Shown: piece after piece, positions 35,191-46,827 of the stretch
Layout of the letters: each line of letters begins with the position of its first letter
Position numbering within the stretch: the stretch's first letter is position 1
Assembly (NCBI GenBank): GCA_900155495.1
Contig: FTLJ01000160.1
Location: forward strand, 124,001-188,000
Direction: 5' to 3'
Length of the DNA: 64,000 nt
Origin: Porogramme epimiltina
Lineage: Eukaryota > Basidiomycota > Agaricomycetes > Polyporales > Polyporaceae
The notes under the pieces: generated by a model
Told to the model about the DNA's origin: nothing
What the model saw: the letters and a program-made list of their open reading frames with translations, nothing else
Database searches by the model: none
Program-made: the position numbers and the translations under genes

Positions 35191-36860
35191 ATGGACTCCC
35201 TGGTCACCAGCATGGCGTACGTCTAAGTCCCCAACTTACATGATATCTGCACGCTGTCGTTTTCTGACAACGACGTCAGGCCAGAACTTGCGCGTGCACA
35301 AACCGATTCGATGCTCCGCCTCTCTTTTAGCGCAGCCGCTTTCAGCAAGTCCATTCCAATCCGCCCTAACGCAGCTTCAATCTAACGTCGATTACATGCA
35401 TCAGCCGTTCTTTACTACGACTACTTCATAACTCTAGGCGCAGAAATCGAAGCATATTGGCGGAAACGCCCATCTCTCGGCTCGCTCGCCTTCTTCCTCA
35501 ATCGTTACCTATCTGTTCTCGGGACAATTCCTGTACTCATCGAGTTCTATGGATCTGCGCTTGCTCTTGTAAGTTGCATAATTTGCGCTAATATGTCTCA
35601 TTCATGACTTGGTACTATGTTACATCGTCCACATAGGAGTAAGTTGACTATTATGTCAAGGCGTCCATTCATAGGCTCATGAAACCCCCGAGTTGCCCGA
35701 CATTCACCAAAGCGCATCAAATCCTCGTCGGAGCTGTACAGTTCGTCGTAGGAGGTAAGTAAATATAACCTTGGACATCCACAAGAGGAATGAACCATCG
35801 CGCGGTTCTGATTCCACGCTATAGGACTACAGATTCTTCGGGTTTATGCATTATACGACAGCGATCGCCGTGTGTTGTACCCACTCCTTGGGCTATGTTG
35901 TGTGCTGTGTGCTGTCTGTGGGGTAAGCTTCGAGTATTCGATGGTCTAACCCACTTGTTAATCTATACATAATTGTAGTGGGCGTATGTTGAAGTTGCCC
36001 GCTCGAACGCGATACAGAAGACAATGCTCAAATGGGCCATAGCGTCCCTTCTTGCTGGGTGTAACTCCACTACATCAACAGAGGCGTAAGCACCGACGGT
36101 TTATCTCCACGACTATGGGCCTGTGCTTCTCACCATACACGTCTCTGGTCATACTTCGTTCAGAGGGCACTGTACGTAGTCCACAGGTCACGACGACGTG
36201 AAGTGCATCTAATTTTCAGTAGATTTAGCCATAGTTTGGGCTTGTTTTCTGGTTTTCGACGCTGTGGTGTTCGCGTTAACGATGAACAAGGTTTTGGAGG
36301 TCAGACGAGCATGGTGTGTGAGCTTGCTGACCGTCATGCTGAAAGATGGTGTGTTATCATCACTGCTTGAACTCGACTCTTTGACTGATAAATTGGTTTA
36401 TCGTAGGAGTAGTGTACTTCGCGTACGCAATGCCAGATGTCTTATGTTTTGACGGTGTTGACACAGACACTTAGGGTGTTATTTGTTTGTCATCTCACAA
36501 ACATCCTCACGTTCCTGGTCAGTACACGATCTGCACTCCTTAGAGTTGACCATCCGAACTGACATTACGCACGTTCTTTAGCTAGCTAGAGTGCGCATTT
36601 AAAACCCGTGCATGCTGTTGACAAGTGCTGATGGCCATTCGAACCTTCTCTAGCCTGATCTCAAGAGCGTCAGCGTGACGGTCACCAATGTGTAAGTCTT
36701 CACATTGCCTCTACATCTTTCGCTTCTCTGATACTCTGTACTCAGAGTCGCTTCGTCATTGATGTCGAGGCTGATGCTCCACCTACGAGATCCACACGTG
36801 CGTGAAGGACTGTTGACCACGCTACCACTTTCTTTGTCTTTCTACGCGGAATTCGACTAG
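35191..36860 (+). CDS. DUF6533 multi-pass membrane protein, gene 7
   Basis: Function unknown. The start MDSLVTSMA joins PELARAQTDSMLRLSFSAAAF. The second intron (35345-35404) has a GC donor (TTCA|gcaagt) in place of GT, an accepted minor splice form. The core exon from 35405 reads VLYYDYFITLGAEIEAYW, FFLNRYLSVLGTIPVLIEFY. Later: FTKAHQILVGAVQFVVGG, LRVYALYDSDRRVLYPLLG-like, VWACFLVFDAVVFALTMNK, VRRAWCVSLLTVMLKDG and SLMSRLMLHLRDPHVREG with a tail ending SFYAEFD at 36860. Gene 8 is its closest relative in this window. Confidence 0.8.
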
Positions 36861-37966
36861 GACTTGGGACTTTTCATGGCTGAAGCCACTATGTACTATA
36901 TGATAATCAGAAAACGCAGCTAAATTCATCTAGATCCCTTACGTGCAGCCTCTTGACGCGTGGTGAACCGGGCAGCTTGCTGCTAATACTAAATAGTGCA
37001 CGTGGACGCCAGTTGTCAATAGGCATGGCCATATTGCGTAGGGCATTGGTAAGTTCTAACCTTCTCCACTACTTTTCCGTACTTAGGCCGTATATAGGAA
37101 GATGGTGCTTGGTGGAGGTGCATCGGCGCGAGAGCAGCCTTACAAAAGCAAGTCGAAGACCGTCGGTCTAGAGCCGCGTATGCAAAACTGGCGCCAAATG
37201 GACCACGGGCGCTCGGGGAACTCCGGGTCCCTGGCAGAGGCATTACTGCGGTGCCACCGCTATCTTCGGGTTCATCATAGCCTTTTCTTCTATACAGCGA
37301 AGTCTGAAGTTGAACATGTCAACATGACGGCCACAACGACGGGCTGCCGACGGGGTTCGACGAACTTCTTCATCTAGTCATCGAAAGGTGGAGAAGCGTT
37401 GACAAGTCATAAGATCATATGGGCGGGTGACCAACATATGACTTCCGACTGTTTAAGTTAGGTTCGTGGTCCGCCCGCTTGATAGCACCCTGTTTGAAGT
37501 AGTCCACAGGCCAGTGTCATGTCTTGGACGTGTGGTGGACGAGTTCGGTGCACATGCCCTATAAGGAATTGTGACGCCATCTGATTTACCGTTTTGATCG
37601 GTTCCCAAGCCGATAGTCACCCGAGTCGCGCCTGGATCTCCCCCCATTCACTGACCGACGGACATGAAAAAAGCGCAGAAAACATGCTACTATCCAACAC
37701 CTGGCCGAGGGGAAGTGCCCCGGTCCGCGGGGGGCATGCCAGTGCAGCCCTTGTTTAGAAGGTGCCGGGCTTGCTTCGGGAAGATCACAGTTCAACCGCA
37801 TCACGCCTGCCCCACCGACCATACATCTTGTTGATGGCTCCCTTGTGTCCACTGGAAGATCATCAGAGTCCTTCGCTTCAGTGGTAGGTATGTATACAAC
37901 AGGCCGCCGGCCTCGGCTGGCATTTCTGCTTTCTCTTCTCCCTTCAAGTTCTCCCTGTGTTTCCGT
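36861..37966. other. intergenic between DUF6533 genes 7 and 8
   Basis: 1.1 kb. No gene recognised; a GTATGTATAC string about 80 bases before gene 8 may serve as TATA box. Confidence 0.4.
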
Positions 37967-39671
37967 ATGCTGGAGCCTAGTCGCTCATTCGCCGCGGACT
38001 CTCCACTCCAGGATGTAGCCCCGTAGGTACTGCTTGCTTTACCAGATGTCCGTATGCTGACTTCCTCGCGACATTGCCAGGTCAGAGTTCGCGCTTGTGC
38101 AACCCGACTTGATGCTCCGTTTAGCGTTCGCCACGGCCGCTTTTGGTAAGGGTTGTTTATCTTTCCACCTTATGCATTGGGCGGTTGACAAAAATTGCAT
38201 CACCTACCTTTTAGGCATTCTTTACTATGATTATTTCATCACTCTCGGGATGGAAATCGAGCTGTACTGGCGAAAACCTATGTCGCTCGGATCTTTCGGC
38301 TTCTTTCTCAATCGATATCTATCTGTGCTCGGGTACATCCCAGCAATGATCGAATTCTACGGCTCTATTCGTTTTGTAGTGAGTTGTTATCCCATCCTAG
38401 TATCTCTGAAGGACTTGAGTACATCCACTGACCCCATCTCTACAGAAGTAGGCTACCTTTTCGAACACTTACTCCCTTCATCTCACCACGAAATTGCTCA
38501 GCTGCTCAAAAATCCTCGAGGCCCATCAAATCATTGTGGGATGCATACAGCTTGTGGTCGCAGGTATGTTCACACGCCCCCCCCCCTACAAGTCCACTGG
38601 CGCGCGATAACCTACAAGGTGGCATGTCTCCATTAGGGCTGCAAGTATTCCGAGTGTATGCCTTGTATGACGGCAGTCGCCGGGTTCTTTTCTCCCTCAT
38701 CGGGTTATGCTGCGTGTTGAGTGCTATCTCTGGGGTAAGTCCCATACATATCGTTAGCTGCTTAGCTTACCCAACCTACCCTATAGTGGGCATATTGTCG
38801 TGCAGCGCATTCTAAGTTGCCCACGCGGGCCTCAGCATTTCGATCCGAATTCGAGTCGGTGCTGATTGGGTGTAGTACTCCAACAACAACAGAGCAGTGA
38901 GTGACTGGTCAGCATCTCTTCGCCTTGTCCACGTTGACTGATTGTCTCCTACGTGCCGCAGAGGGCGATGTGAGCGTGCATCACTCGACTGCTTTGTGCA
39001 GGCTGCTGATGAAAGGCAGATTTCGCTATTGTTTGGTCCTGCGTCCTAGCCTTGGATGCTACGGTCTTCGGTCTGACGCTGAAGAAGGCACTGGAAGTTA
39101 GGCAAGCATGGCACGTCAGCTTGTTTACCGTCATGCTCCGAGACGGTAAGGTTCATTTTCTCTCTTAATTGATTGTATTTACTAACTCGGACTGCCCTAG
39201 GACTGGGGTATTTCGCGTGTGCAATCTTCCGCTCCTTGGTAAACTCCTTCCTGATTGGATGTGTAGGGTGTTGTTTGCTTGCCATCTCGCAAACATTCTT
39301 TCGTTCTTGGTGAGCTATGCTCTCACTTGAACAAGTATATCCCACTAAACTGTCACGTCACTCGCGGTAGCTAGCACAGGTGCGCCTTGTCTTGACCCTC
39401 ACTTCCCCCTCTCATGAAAACTCTGCAATCTGCCAGACTGCCTTCAAGAGCGTGACCGTGACGATCACTAACGTGTATGGACTATCACCAGTTCCCTGTG
39501 GTGCACCCTCTGACATGCCAACCTCCCAACAGGATTGCAACTTCTCTTATGTCCCGGTTGATGTTCAACATGCGAGATCCGAGCGTCCGGCTTGGGCTAG
39601 TCACAACATTGCCATCACTCTCTTCATCTACAGAACCTGTATGGTACATATATCCCCAGTCTCCGCTGTAA
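37967..39671 (+). CDS. DUF6533 multi-pass membrane protein, gene 8
   Basis: Function unknown. The start MLEPSRSFAADSPLQDVAP joins SEFALVQPDLMLRLAFATAAF. The core exon reads ILYYDYFITLGMEIELYW, FFLNRYLSVLGYIPAMIEFY. Then SKILEAHQIIVGCIQLVVAG, LQVFRVYALYDGSRRVLF, VWSCVLALDATVFGLTLKK, VRQAWHVSLFTVMLRDG and TSLMSRLMFNMRDPSVRLG, with a tail ending WYIYPQSPL at 39671. Gene 7 shares the E-VR-AW--SL-TVML segment and the xGL-TTLP tail, so the two are a recent pair. It is followed on the same strand by SurE copy 2. Confidence 0.83.
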
Positions 39672-40760
39672 CACCAACACACTTCGATCATAATGTGGAG
39701 AGAGTCGTCACTACTATACCCACAGTACTTCGATTCCTTCCCGATGACATCTTTTGCCTGTATCACTGATCGCCGGCCTGACAAACACTTAGGGTAAGTG
39801 CCCAAGACCCAAAACAGCCAAACGGCGATCTTCGGTGCTTTCCGGTGTGCTGCTGAGATAGTTGTATTGCGTACATGCAGCCAAATTTATCAAAGCACGC
39901 CTCGGAACGCAGCAGGGATGATGATCGAAATGTGCACAAGCCAAGAGGGCACGCACCTCAAATCCCAGTGCGTGTATCTGCAGTAAACAGAACGTACGCA
40001 GTGCAACTTCCCCCGCTCATTCAAACGGGTTCAGCGTACGACTGCGGCACATCTCACGTATACGAGAATATGCGCGACAAACGCCGCATAAATAAAACAT
40101 AGGCCGGCACCTTTAGGTCCCGTACTACTATGAATGCATCCTACGGTCTGGTGACTAGAGAAACGAGGTCAGCGCAGCTGCGATACCGCAGTGGCACATT
40201 GGTGGTGCTAATCTATGACCGTGCAGTAAGGAAAGCGGACCGTCCAACGTGTCCTAACACCCCAGTCTTCCCCGACAGATGCACCGCCGAACAGCAGCCT
40301 AGCCCGTCGACGTCCACATGGCCGAATGGAACATGCTTTGCTGGCATCCCTTCCCCGAGCCTTCTCCCCCTTTCCGCGCACTAAAAGCGGGCGCGTCATC
40401 CACCGGGCGCACCTCCGGGCTCTCACCGCGTGGCCACACGACGGGGGCCACGAACGTGCGAAGGCCGCCCGTGCGCCCTCTAGCCCGGTTTTTAAGCCGC
40501 AGACTCTAGAGGGGGCTGGACGCACACCTGCGCGCACCCAGCAGCAACCCGCAGGCGAAGATCCCGCAAGTCTCCCCCTCTGACGACCCCCCACCCGCGA
40601 ACCTCGAACCTCGCAGCACGCCTCGCACCCGCGGCCCCACCGGTGAACGAACCGCCCCTAGGACCTAGCCCCCCTCACCCTCCCCACGTGCCCGCTCGGC
40701 GATACCGCGCGTCCCCAATTCCATTTGAAACTTCGCGACGTCAAGGCACGGGAAACAAGG
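39672..40760. other. intergenic between DUF6533 gene 8 and SurE copy 2
   Basis: 1.1 kb with a clear rise in GC content from about 40250 onward. No gene recognised. Confidence 0.4.
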
Positions 40761-42073
40761 ATGCAGTGCTGGACGCCCCTCCTCCGCGCCGTCGCGCTGG
40801 CGCTCCTGCTCCAACAGCGCGCCACCGCCGCCGCGGCGCAGAAGATCGTCCTGACGAACGACGACGGGTGGGCCGTTGCCCAGATACGCGCGCAGTACGA
40901 CGCGCTCGTCGCCAGCGGGTTTGATGTGAGCCCTCCCACGTTCGCGCGCACGCGATCGTCGCCACCGCGTCCCCGTCCCGCCCCGCCGTGCCCCGCCGTG
41001 TGCGACCGGGAGGCTGACCGCCCGCGTTTGACGTCCCCAGGTCATCCTCTCCGCGCCCGCGGAGCAGGAGTCGGGGACGGGATCGTCGACCGCGACGCCG
41101 CAGCCGCTCAGCCAGCCGTGCGAGTTCAACACCTGCCCGACCGGGTCACCCGCGGAGGGCTTCAATGCGAGCAACCGTACGTCGCTTCAGGAGTCGCGGG
41201 CTGTCGTAAGCTGATCTGACGCGAGTAATTAGCCGCGCTGAACTATGTGAACAGCTTCCCGTACGTGCCTCGCTGGACGTTGCGACGGACTCGCTGCATG
41301 TGTGCTGACGATGGCGTAGGGTCGACTCCGTGCGCTTTGGTATCCAAACACTTTCTCCAGAGATCTTCGGTTCAGCTCCCGACTTCATCGTGAGCGGACC
41401 TAATGTTGGAAGTGAGCGACCAGCGTGCGCTCCAGAGATAGCATACACTCACCTTCCCGACAGACAACCTCGGCACAGTGACGCAAAACTCGGGCACAGT
41501 GTACGCCATCGTCGCACCTGACCCCGCGCGACGCCCCGTTGACCTTCCCCTTATCACCACAGCGGCGCCGCATGCGAGGCGGCGAAGGAGGGTTTCCCCG
41601 CTGTCGCCTTCTCGGGCAAGAGCACCTCGCAGGTCTCGTACACGACGCTCGCCTCCGCCCCCTCGTCCCCCGCATCCGAGTCCGCGCTCCTCTACGCCGC
41701 GCTCACCGCCAACTTCACCTCCACGCTCCTCGCGCCCGCCGCGCGCCCGGTGCTCCCCGCAGGCACGATCCTGAACGTCAACTACGCCGGCACAACGTTC
41801 GCCTCGTCCGGCGCGCCGAGCGGCGCGTGCGCGACCACGGGCGACTTCCGCTGGGTGTTCACGCGGCTCGTGAAGAACGCGAGCGCGGTGGACGCGCCGA
41901 CGGCGTGCGGCGGCGCGCGGCTGCCCGACGAGGGCACCGTCGTCGGCGCGGGCTGCTTCGCGAGCGTGACGGTGATGAACGCGAGCACGAAGGCGGACGT
42001 CGCGGCGGGCGTGCAGGCGCAGGTGCTCGCGCGCCTCACGCCGGCGGGCCGCCTGACGTGCTTCGACCAATGA
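40761..42073 (+). CDS. secreted SurE-like phosphatase, copy 2
   Basis: SurE-fold protein with a signal peptide (MQCWTPLLRAVALALLLQ up to ATAAAA). The consensus TNDDGWAVAQIR holds the presumed metal-binding Asp pair; SGPNVG carries the probable Asn ligand. The exon order equals copy 1: signal exon, VILSAPAEQESGTGSS/PCEFNTCPTGSP, mini-exon ALNYVNSFP, VDSVRFGIQTLSP to SGPNVG, mini-exon NLGTVTQNSGT, and the last exon from GAACEAAKEGFPAVAF to GRLTCFDQ at 42073. It is the most divergent intact copy: the mini-exon has lost LFSG, the last exon contains a short extra Ser/Ala stretch and codon use is extremely GC-rich at third positions. An upstream in-frame ATG at 40725 would place Arg/Lys residues before the signal peptide and is not preferred. 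Confidence 0.87.
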
Positions 42074-42954
42074 CTGGATGGTGGCTCCAGGACGCGCGCG
42101 GTGGATGCTGTGAGGGGTGCATGGGGGTATTTGGGGGTATGGGCAGTGTACTTTTGGATTCTGTAGAACGATTTGAATGTTGGCTTGGTGCATGCAGCGG
42201 CATATCGCGAAAAAAAAGAGACATACGTCGTCCCCGCAGTAACCCCTGCAGCCCGTCAGAGTGGAGCTCAGCGAGCAACGCAGCCTCGAGAGGGCCCGAG
42301 ATGTGGCATGTTCGGGCGCAGATGGCGTGTGGACGGGCGGCACGGTCGTGAGGGGGCGAGCGAGCGGCGAGGCTGGCAGTGGGAGGCAGAGCGATACCAC
42401 CAGTACACTCCCTGGCACAGGCCAAGGACAGGGACGAGCCGGGTCAATTCCGATTCCTGCGCGCAATCGCCACTGGGGGGTGGCAGTCCATCGAGGCTGC
42501 CTCTGATCCGCCCCAGCGCTCCGACCTCGACCACGACCATCCCCCACATCGCGGGTGGCTCACGCCCCGACGGCACCTGGCCAGCACAGGCGGGCGGGCG
42601 TGCAGCGTTGCGCATTCCAGATAAGTTATAAGTCGAATCGTGCGAACGAACAAGTACATCATCTTCGTCTAGTATTACAGGACGTCGTTCCGTGTACACC
42701 GGGCGCGACGTGCACACGCGTCCGGAGACGAAGCTATACGACTAGCGAGGGAGAAAATACATAGAAGTGGAGAGCAAGAACAGAGGCAGAGTCGGGGCGT
42801 CCTACGGTTTTGGTACTATACGAACAGCGAGCGAAGACACGGCACAAAACGCGAGACGACGGACGGGGGACGGAGGGGAGGACGGCATATCTAGCCACAT
42901 ATACGATAACACGACGAGTCCAAGGGTAGGCGCGAGGGTATCGAGATCTCGATC
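42074..42954. other. convergent intergenic between SurE copy 2 and the HMG-box gene
   Basis: 0.9 kb where two genes end towards each other. GC-rich on the left; no gene recognised. Confidence 0.4.
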
Positions 42955-43592
42955 TCAGTCGTCGTCCTCTTCGCCGTCGCCGCTGCCGCTATCGCCCTTC
43001 TTCCCCTGCAGAGCAACGTCAGCACGCTGCCCACTGGGTGTAGGGGCGCATATACGTACGTCGTAGTCGTTCTTCTCCTGTTCGGCGCGCGCCTTGTCGG
43101 CGGCGGCCTGGTCGATGTAGGGCTAACGAGAGACGGTCAGAAGCCAGCATCGCGAGCGAGAGGACAAACGCGGTACCTTCTTCTCCTTGTCGTCGAGCTC
43201 CTTCCACTTCGCTCCGAGGAGTTTGCCGATTTCACCTGGAGGACACGCACGCGCCTCGTCAGCCAACCTTGCCAGCGAACCGCAGCACCACGACAGACTC
43301 ACCGAAACCGGCGTCGGGGTTCTCAGACTTGATCCTCTCGCGCCAGTCCTGCGAGAAGAACATGTACGCGGAGAGGGCGCGCTTCGGCGCCTTGGGGTCC
43401 TTGCCCCCCTTCTTGCCCTTCGGCGCCTTATCCGCCTTCTCAGCGGCCTTGCGCTGGGGGAGAAGACGTCCGTCAGCGCTGCCCGGTGCTGCCACGCACC
43501 CCCGAGGCCGCCCTGGGGCCGCCCCGCGCACGGGGGGCACGGAAAGGGCTGCATATACTCACCTTGGTCGACTTGGTGGTCTCCTTGGGCAT
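42955..43592 (-). CDS. NHP6: NHP6-type HMG-box chromatin protein
   Basis: Small nuclear DNA-bending protein acting in chromatin assembly and transcription. Five exons, 43592-43563, 43453-43303, 43235-43177, 43122-43060 and 43005-42955, joined in phase give 117 residues, the usual length for fungal NHP6. The N-terminus is Lys-rich ([17 protein letters not shown]). The single HMG box runs from [10 protein letters not shown] through [19 protein letters not shown] and [14 protein letters not shown]. The acidic end GEEDDD is longer than in yeast NHP6 and recalls metazoan HMGB tails. The first exon codes only ten residues. A TATATAT string at 44305 is too far from the ATG unless there is a long 5' UTR. 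Confidence 0.95.
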
Positions 43593-44461
43593 CTGTGGGG
43601 CGGCGAGGGCGGTCAGCACGACGTCCGACACGACGCGAGGCTTTGTGGAGGGGCGCCGCAGCGGCCGACACGTCCGCGACGCGTGTCGGGGGCACGCGTC
43701 TGGGGGGCGCGACGCGGCGCCCCCGCGCCGCCTGTGCGCGTCGGCGAGGGCGACAGCGCACACGGATATCGATCGCGCTGGGGCATCGGATAAGAGCGAG
43801 GGGACCCCTGTACTCACCTCTGAGCAGTAGTGGGCGGGGGACGGGTGTGTGGTGTGCGTAGGTGGTGGCCGCGGGCGGGGGAGTACTGGGCAGCGCTAGG
43901 CGCAGGCGTGCAGGCAGAGGAAAATGGCTGGCTGGCTGGCTGGCTGGTGAGAGGGCTCTCTCTGGTGGGGGCGGAGCCTCCCTGTGAGAATCATAAACAA
44001 CCCAGCTTACATAACCATCTGTGACAGCCCATCACGTGAGTTCCCGCACGGACCAGTGCACGCGTGACGCCAGCGCGTTCCGTGACTGTGACCCCGGCCG
44101 CGGCCGTCCGTGCGTTCCCTGCCGTCTGCGGCCCCCTGCGCCCTCCCATGGCCCACCGCCCCCTCGGCTAAGTCTCGGCGCATCTCCACGGCGCACACCT
44201 ATCTCCCGCGTTCTCCCCCCGTTCCTGGCCGCCCGCTCTGCGGTCACGAGCGCCGTTATCGCCCTCCGAACCGCCCTCAGAGGCTCAGCCAGCGCAGACA
44301 GGCGTATATATCCAGCGCGAAGGCCCGCACACCGCGCACGGCTCCGCACGACTCGGTAGCATCTCTCCATTTTCAACTTCCATAGCGTACACGCAACAAG
44401 ACCTCCCCCGCACGCCGCCCAGCGACGTGCGAACACGACGCCCGTCGCCTTATGTACTTGG
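43593..44461. other. intergenic between the HMG-box gene and the otubain gene
   Basis: 0.87 kb upstream of the HMG-box gene. It contains a (GGCT)5 microsatellite at 43926-43947 and a TATATAT at about 44305. No gene recognised. Confidence 0.45.
43926..43947. repeat. (GGCT)n microsatellite
   Basis: Five uninterrupted GGCT units followed by GG, about 340 bases upstream of the HMG-box start codon. Confidence 0.8.
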
Positions 44462-46827
44462 TCACACTAGAAGCGGCACCATGAGATCCGCGTCCCGCCT
44501 ATCGAGGATGTCGTAATGGCCAGGCCTGATATGTACCGGGTTTCAGTCAGTTTCGAGCTTCACAGTGCCGCCGCAGCGGTCTCGAGGCGGGTGCGGGTGC
44601 CTCTTACCTGTACAGCAGGTTCACGGTGTCGATGACGGTGAACGACGCGTTCTGGAACGGCACGAACGAGACCTGTCCGTGCTGGTCGTGCCCGTCGAGA
44701 TACGCCACGTTCACGTTCACCTTGAGCGCGGACGCGAGCGCGTTCATCTGGACGTGGTCTGACGACAGAAAGATCAGCGTTCCGTGCCCCCGGCGTTCTG
44801 CACGTCATGATCGGAGCCGGATCGATGTGGAGGAAACCCGTCTCGTGGCCCCCGCAGGCGGGCAGCCACGGCGCGGCGCCCACAAGGCGACCAATGCAGG
44901 CTGCAGCTGGCCCACGCGCTCCCCGGCATGGAGAAAGTCGCAGCGCACTGCCGCTTCCAGTGCAACGCTGAGAGATAGGGGGTGGAGTGCTTCTTTCCCC
45001 GGGCCCACCGTCGGCCTAGGCGCCATCGAGGTCAACTGCTGCATAGGTAATGGAAATGGACCGCCACACGGACACGCCGCGCGCGCAAATCACACCGCAG
45101 ACGTGACGCGCGCGCGTTGCTTCCCCTCCGCTGGCGCACTGCGTTCGTAACAAGATTCGGGTCGAAGCCCACTCCGCGAACCACCGCCTCGCCCTGCCCT
45201 TGCCCTTGTTCGCATCGGGTCCATGCCAACAGCGAGGCCACGCGCCAAGGGGGCACAGAGCAGACAAGAGAGAGAAGGGCGACGCGGCCCCGGCCCGGCC
45301 GAAGCTGGGAGTGCAACCGCGAGCCCGCGAGCGAGACTCACCGGCTTCCTTGCCGACAGCCTCCACGAAGTTGTTGCAGAAGCTCTCGGGGTCCAGCTGC
45401 TCCCCGGTCTCTGGGTGGAGGAGGAACCCCGCGTATTCGATGTTCGTCTTGATCTCGGCGCTCGTCAGCAGCCGCAGGTAGACGACGATCGAGTTCGACA
45501 CTGCGGCAGGGGATGGAGGGGGGGAAGGGACCTCGATCAGCATCACCGCCACCGCCGCAGGCAGAGGTCGCAGCAAGCAGCTGGGGGCTGCGCACCTTCC
45601 GGGTTGTTGAACTCGTCCAGCAGCTGGTGGACGCTGAGCACGCGCCCGTCGACGGGCGTGATGACGCGGTTGATGAGCCCCGCGAGCGCGTCGTAAAAGT
45701 CCTCGAACACGAGGCGCTGGAAGCCGACGCTCTCGAGCTGCGGCTGCGACGCCTCGAGCACGGAGAGCGCGCTCGTCGCGGCGAGGAGCGCGTCCGGCGC
45801 GTTCATGATGTTCTCGATGTACGCGAACGCGAGCGCTGCGGGCCGCACGGAGGCGGCGCGGGGGCGGGGAGGGAGGGAGGCGGCGGTCAGTTTATGCTAT
45901 TCTTGCGCGCGTGGATATCTCGGCCGGGGACCGAGGTCTCAGGGGCCGCCGCCGCACTTACACCGGTAGAAACAGTCGCCTGGGGGGTGCGAAGCGTCAT
46001 TAGCGCGACCGCCACACTACGGGGGACGCTAGGCGCGGCGCCACGGGGACAGCGAAGGGAAGGGGAAGGGAAGGGGAGGGGAGGGGAGAGGGACTGACCA
46101 TCTCCGCGCGTGCGCCGTATCCCGAGCCAGCCCTGGGCCATGAGCCAGTCGATCTGCTTGACGAAGAACTGGGACCCGTTCTCGTACTCGGCGCGCAGCG
46201 TGAGCATCGGCGCGAGGGGCGAGATGAGCGGGATGTTGAGGGCCGCGCCGGGCATGTCGCCGGGGAAGGTCTGGGTGGCGCGGCGCGGCGCGATCGCGGG
46301 AGGTGAGCTGCTGAGGGCGCGCATGCGCATGCGAGGCGGCGCGGGCCGACCGTGGCGGGCGAGACGGGCTCACCTCGACGTGATCAAACAGCCCCGCGGG
46401 CGCGAGTTCGTCTGTTGGGGCCGCGCGGGGGAACGCAGGGCGCGGCGCAGGCGGCAGAACGGGGTGAGCGACGCGTGCGCCGTGCACCACAGCAGCAGCG
46501 GTGGCGGCGGGGGACACGCACCTTGGGAGGCGTCCGTCATGTGCACGTCGGTGTCTTGCTGGAATGGCTGGAATGGCTGGAATTCGCTCTCGAGCTCATG
46601 CCACGGCTCAGGACCGTCGACATCGGGCAGATCGGCGGTTTTTATCCTCGCTGTGGGGACGCGTCAATGTTGCTCGCGTGGCGCGGCGGGCCGCCCTCCC
46701 CTCCCAGGGCCCAGAGAGGCTCGAACGTACGTGTTTCGGGCGAGCTCCGCGCCGCTGCCGCCGGTGCGCCTCCGCCCGCCATCTCCAGCGGCTGGAAGTT
46801 GGTCGCGTCTCCGAACACTGGGTCCAT
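44462..46827 (-). CDS. OTUB1: otubain-type deubiquitinase (peptidase C65)
   Basis: Ubiquitin thioesterase of the otubain family; removes ubiquitin, typically from Lys48 chains. Nine exons read as 46827-46731, 46650-46522, 46411-46374, 46270-46099, 45979-45962, 45835-45596, 45500-45342, 44758-44608 and 44525-44462, all in phase, give 355 residues. Catalytic Cys is in RTRGDGDCFYRSLAF, the OTU loop made from exons 4-6; catalytic His is in PGHYDIL in the last exon. VYLRLLTSAEIK and DHVQMNALASALKVNVNVAY match the conserved otubain core. The N-terminal 90 residues (MDPVFGDATNFQP to DASQ) are low-complexity and Gln/Pro-rich. Oddities: exon 5 is 18 nt and carries the active-site Cys, and the intron before exon 8 is 583 nt while the others here are about 80-130. 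Confidence 0.9.

Noticed and set aside
41372..42547. 391-codon minus-strand open frame
   Set aside because: Antisense to the last exons of SurE copy 2; composition is the mirror of the GC-rich coding strand.
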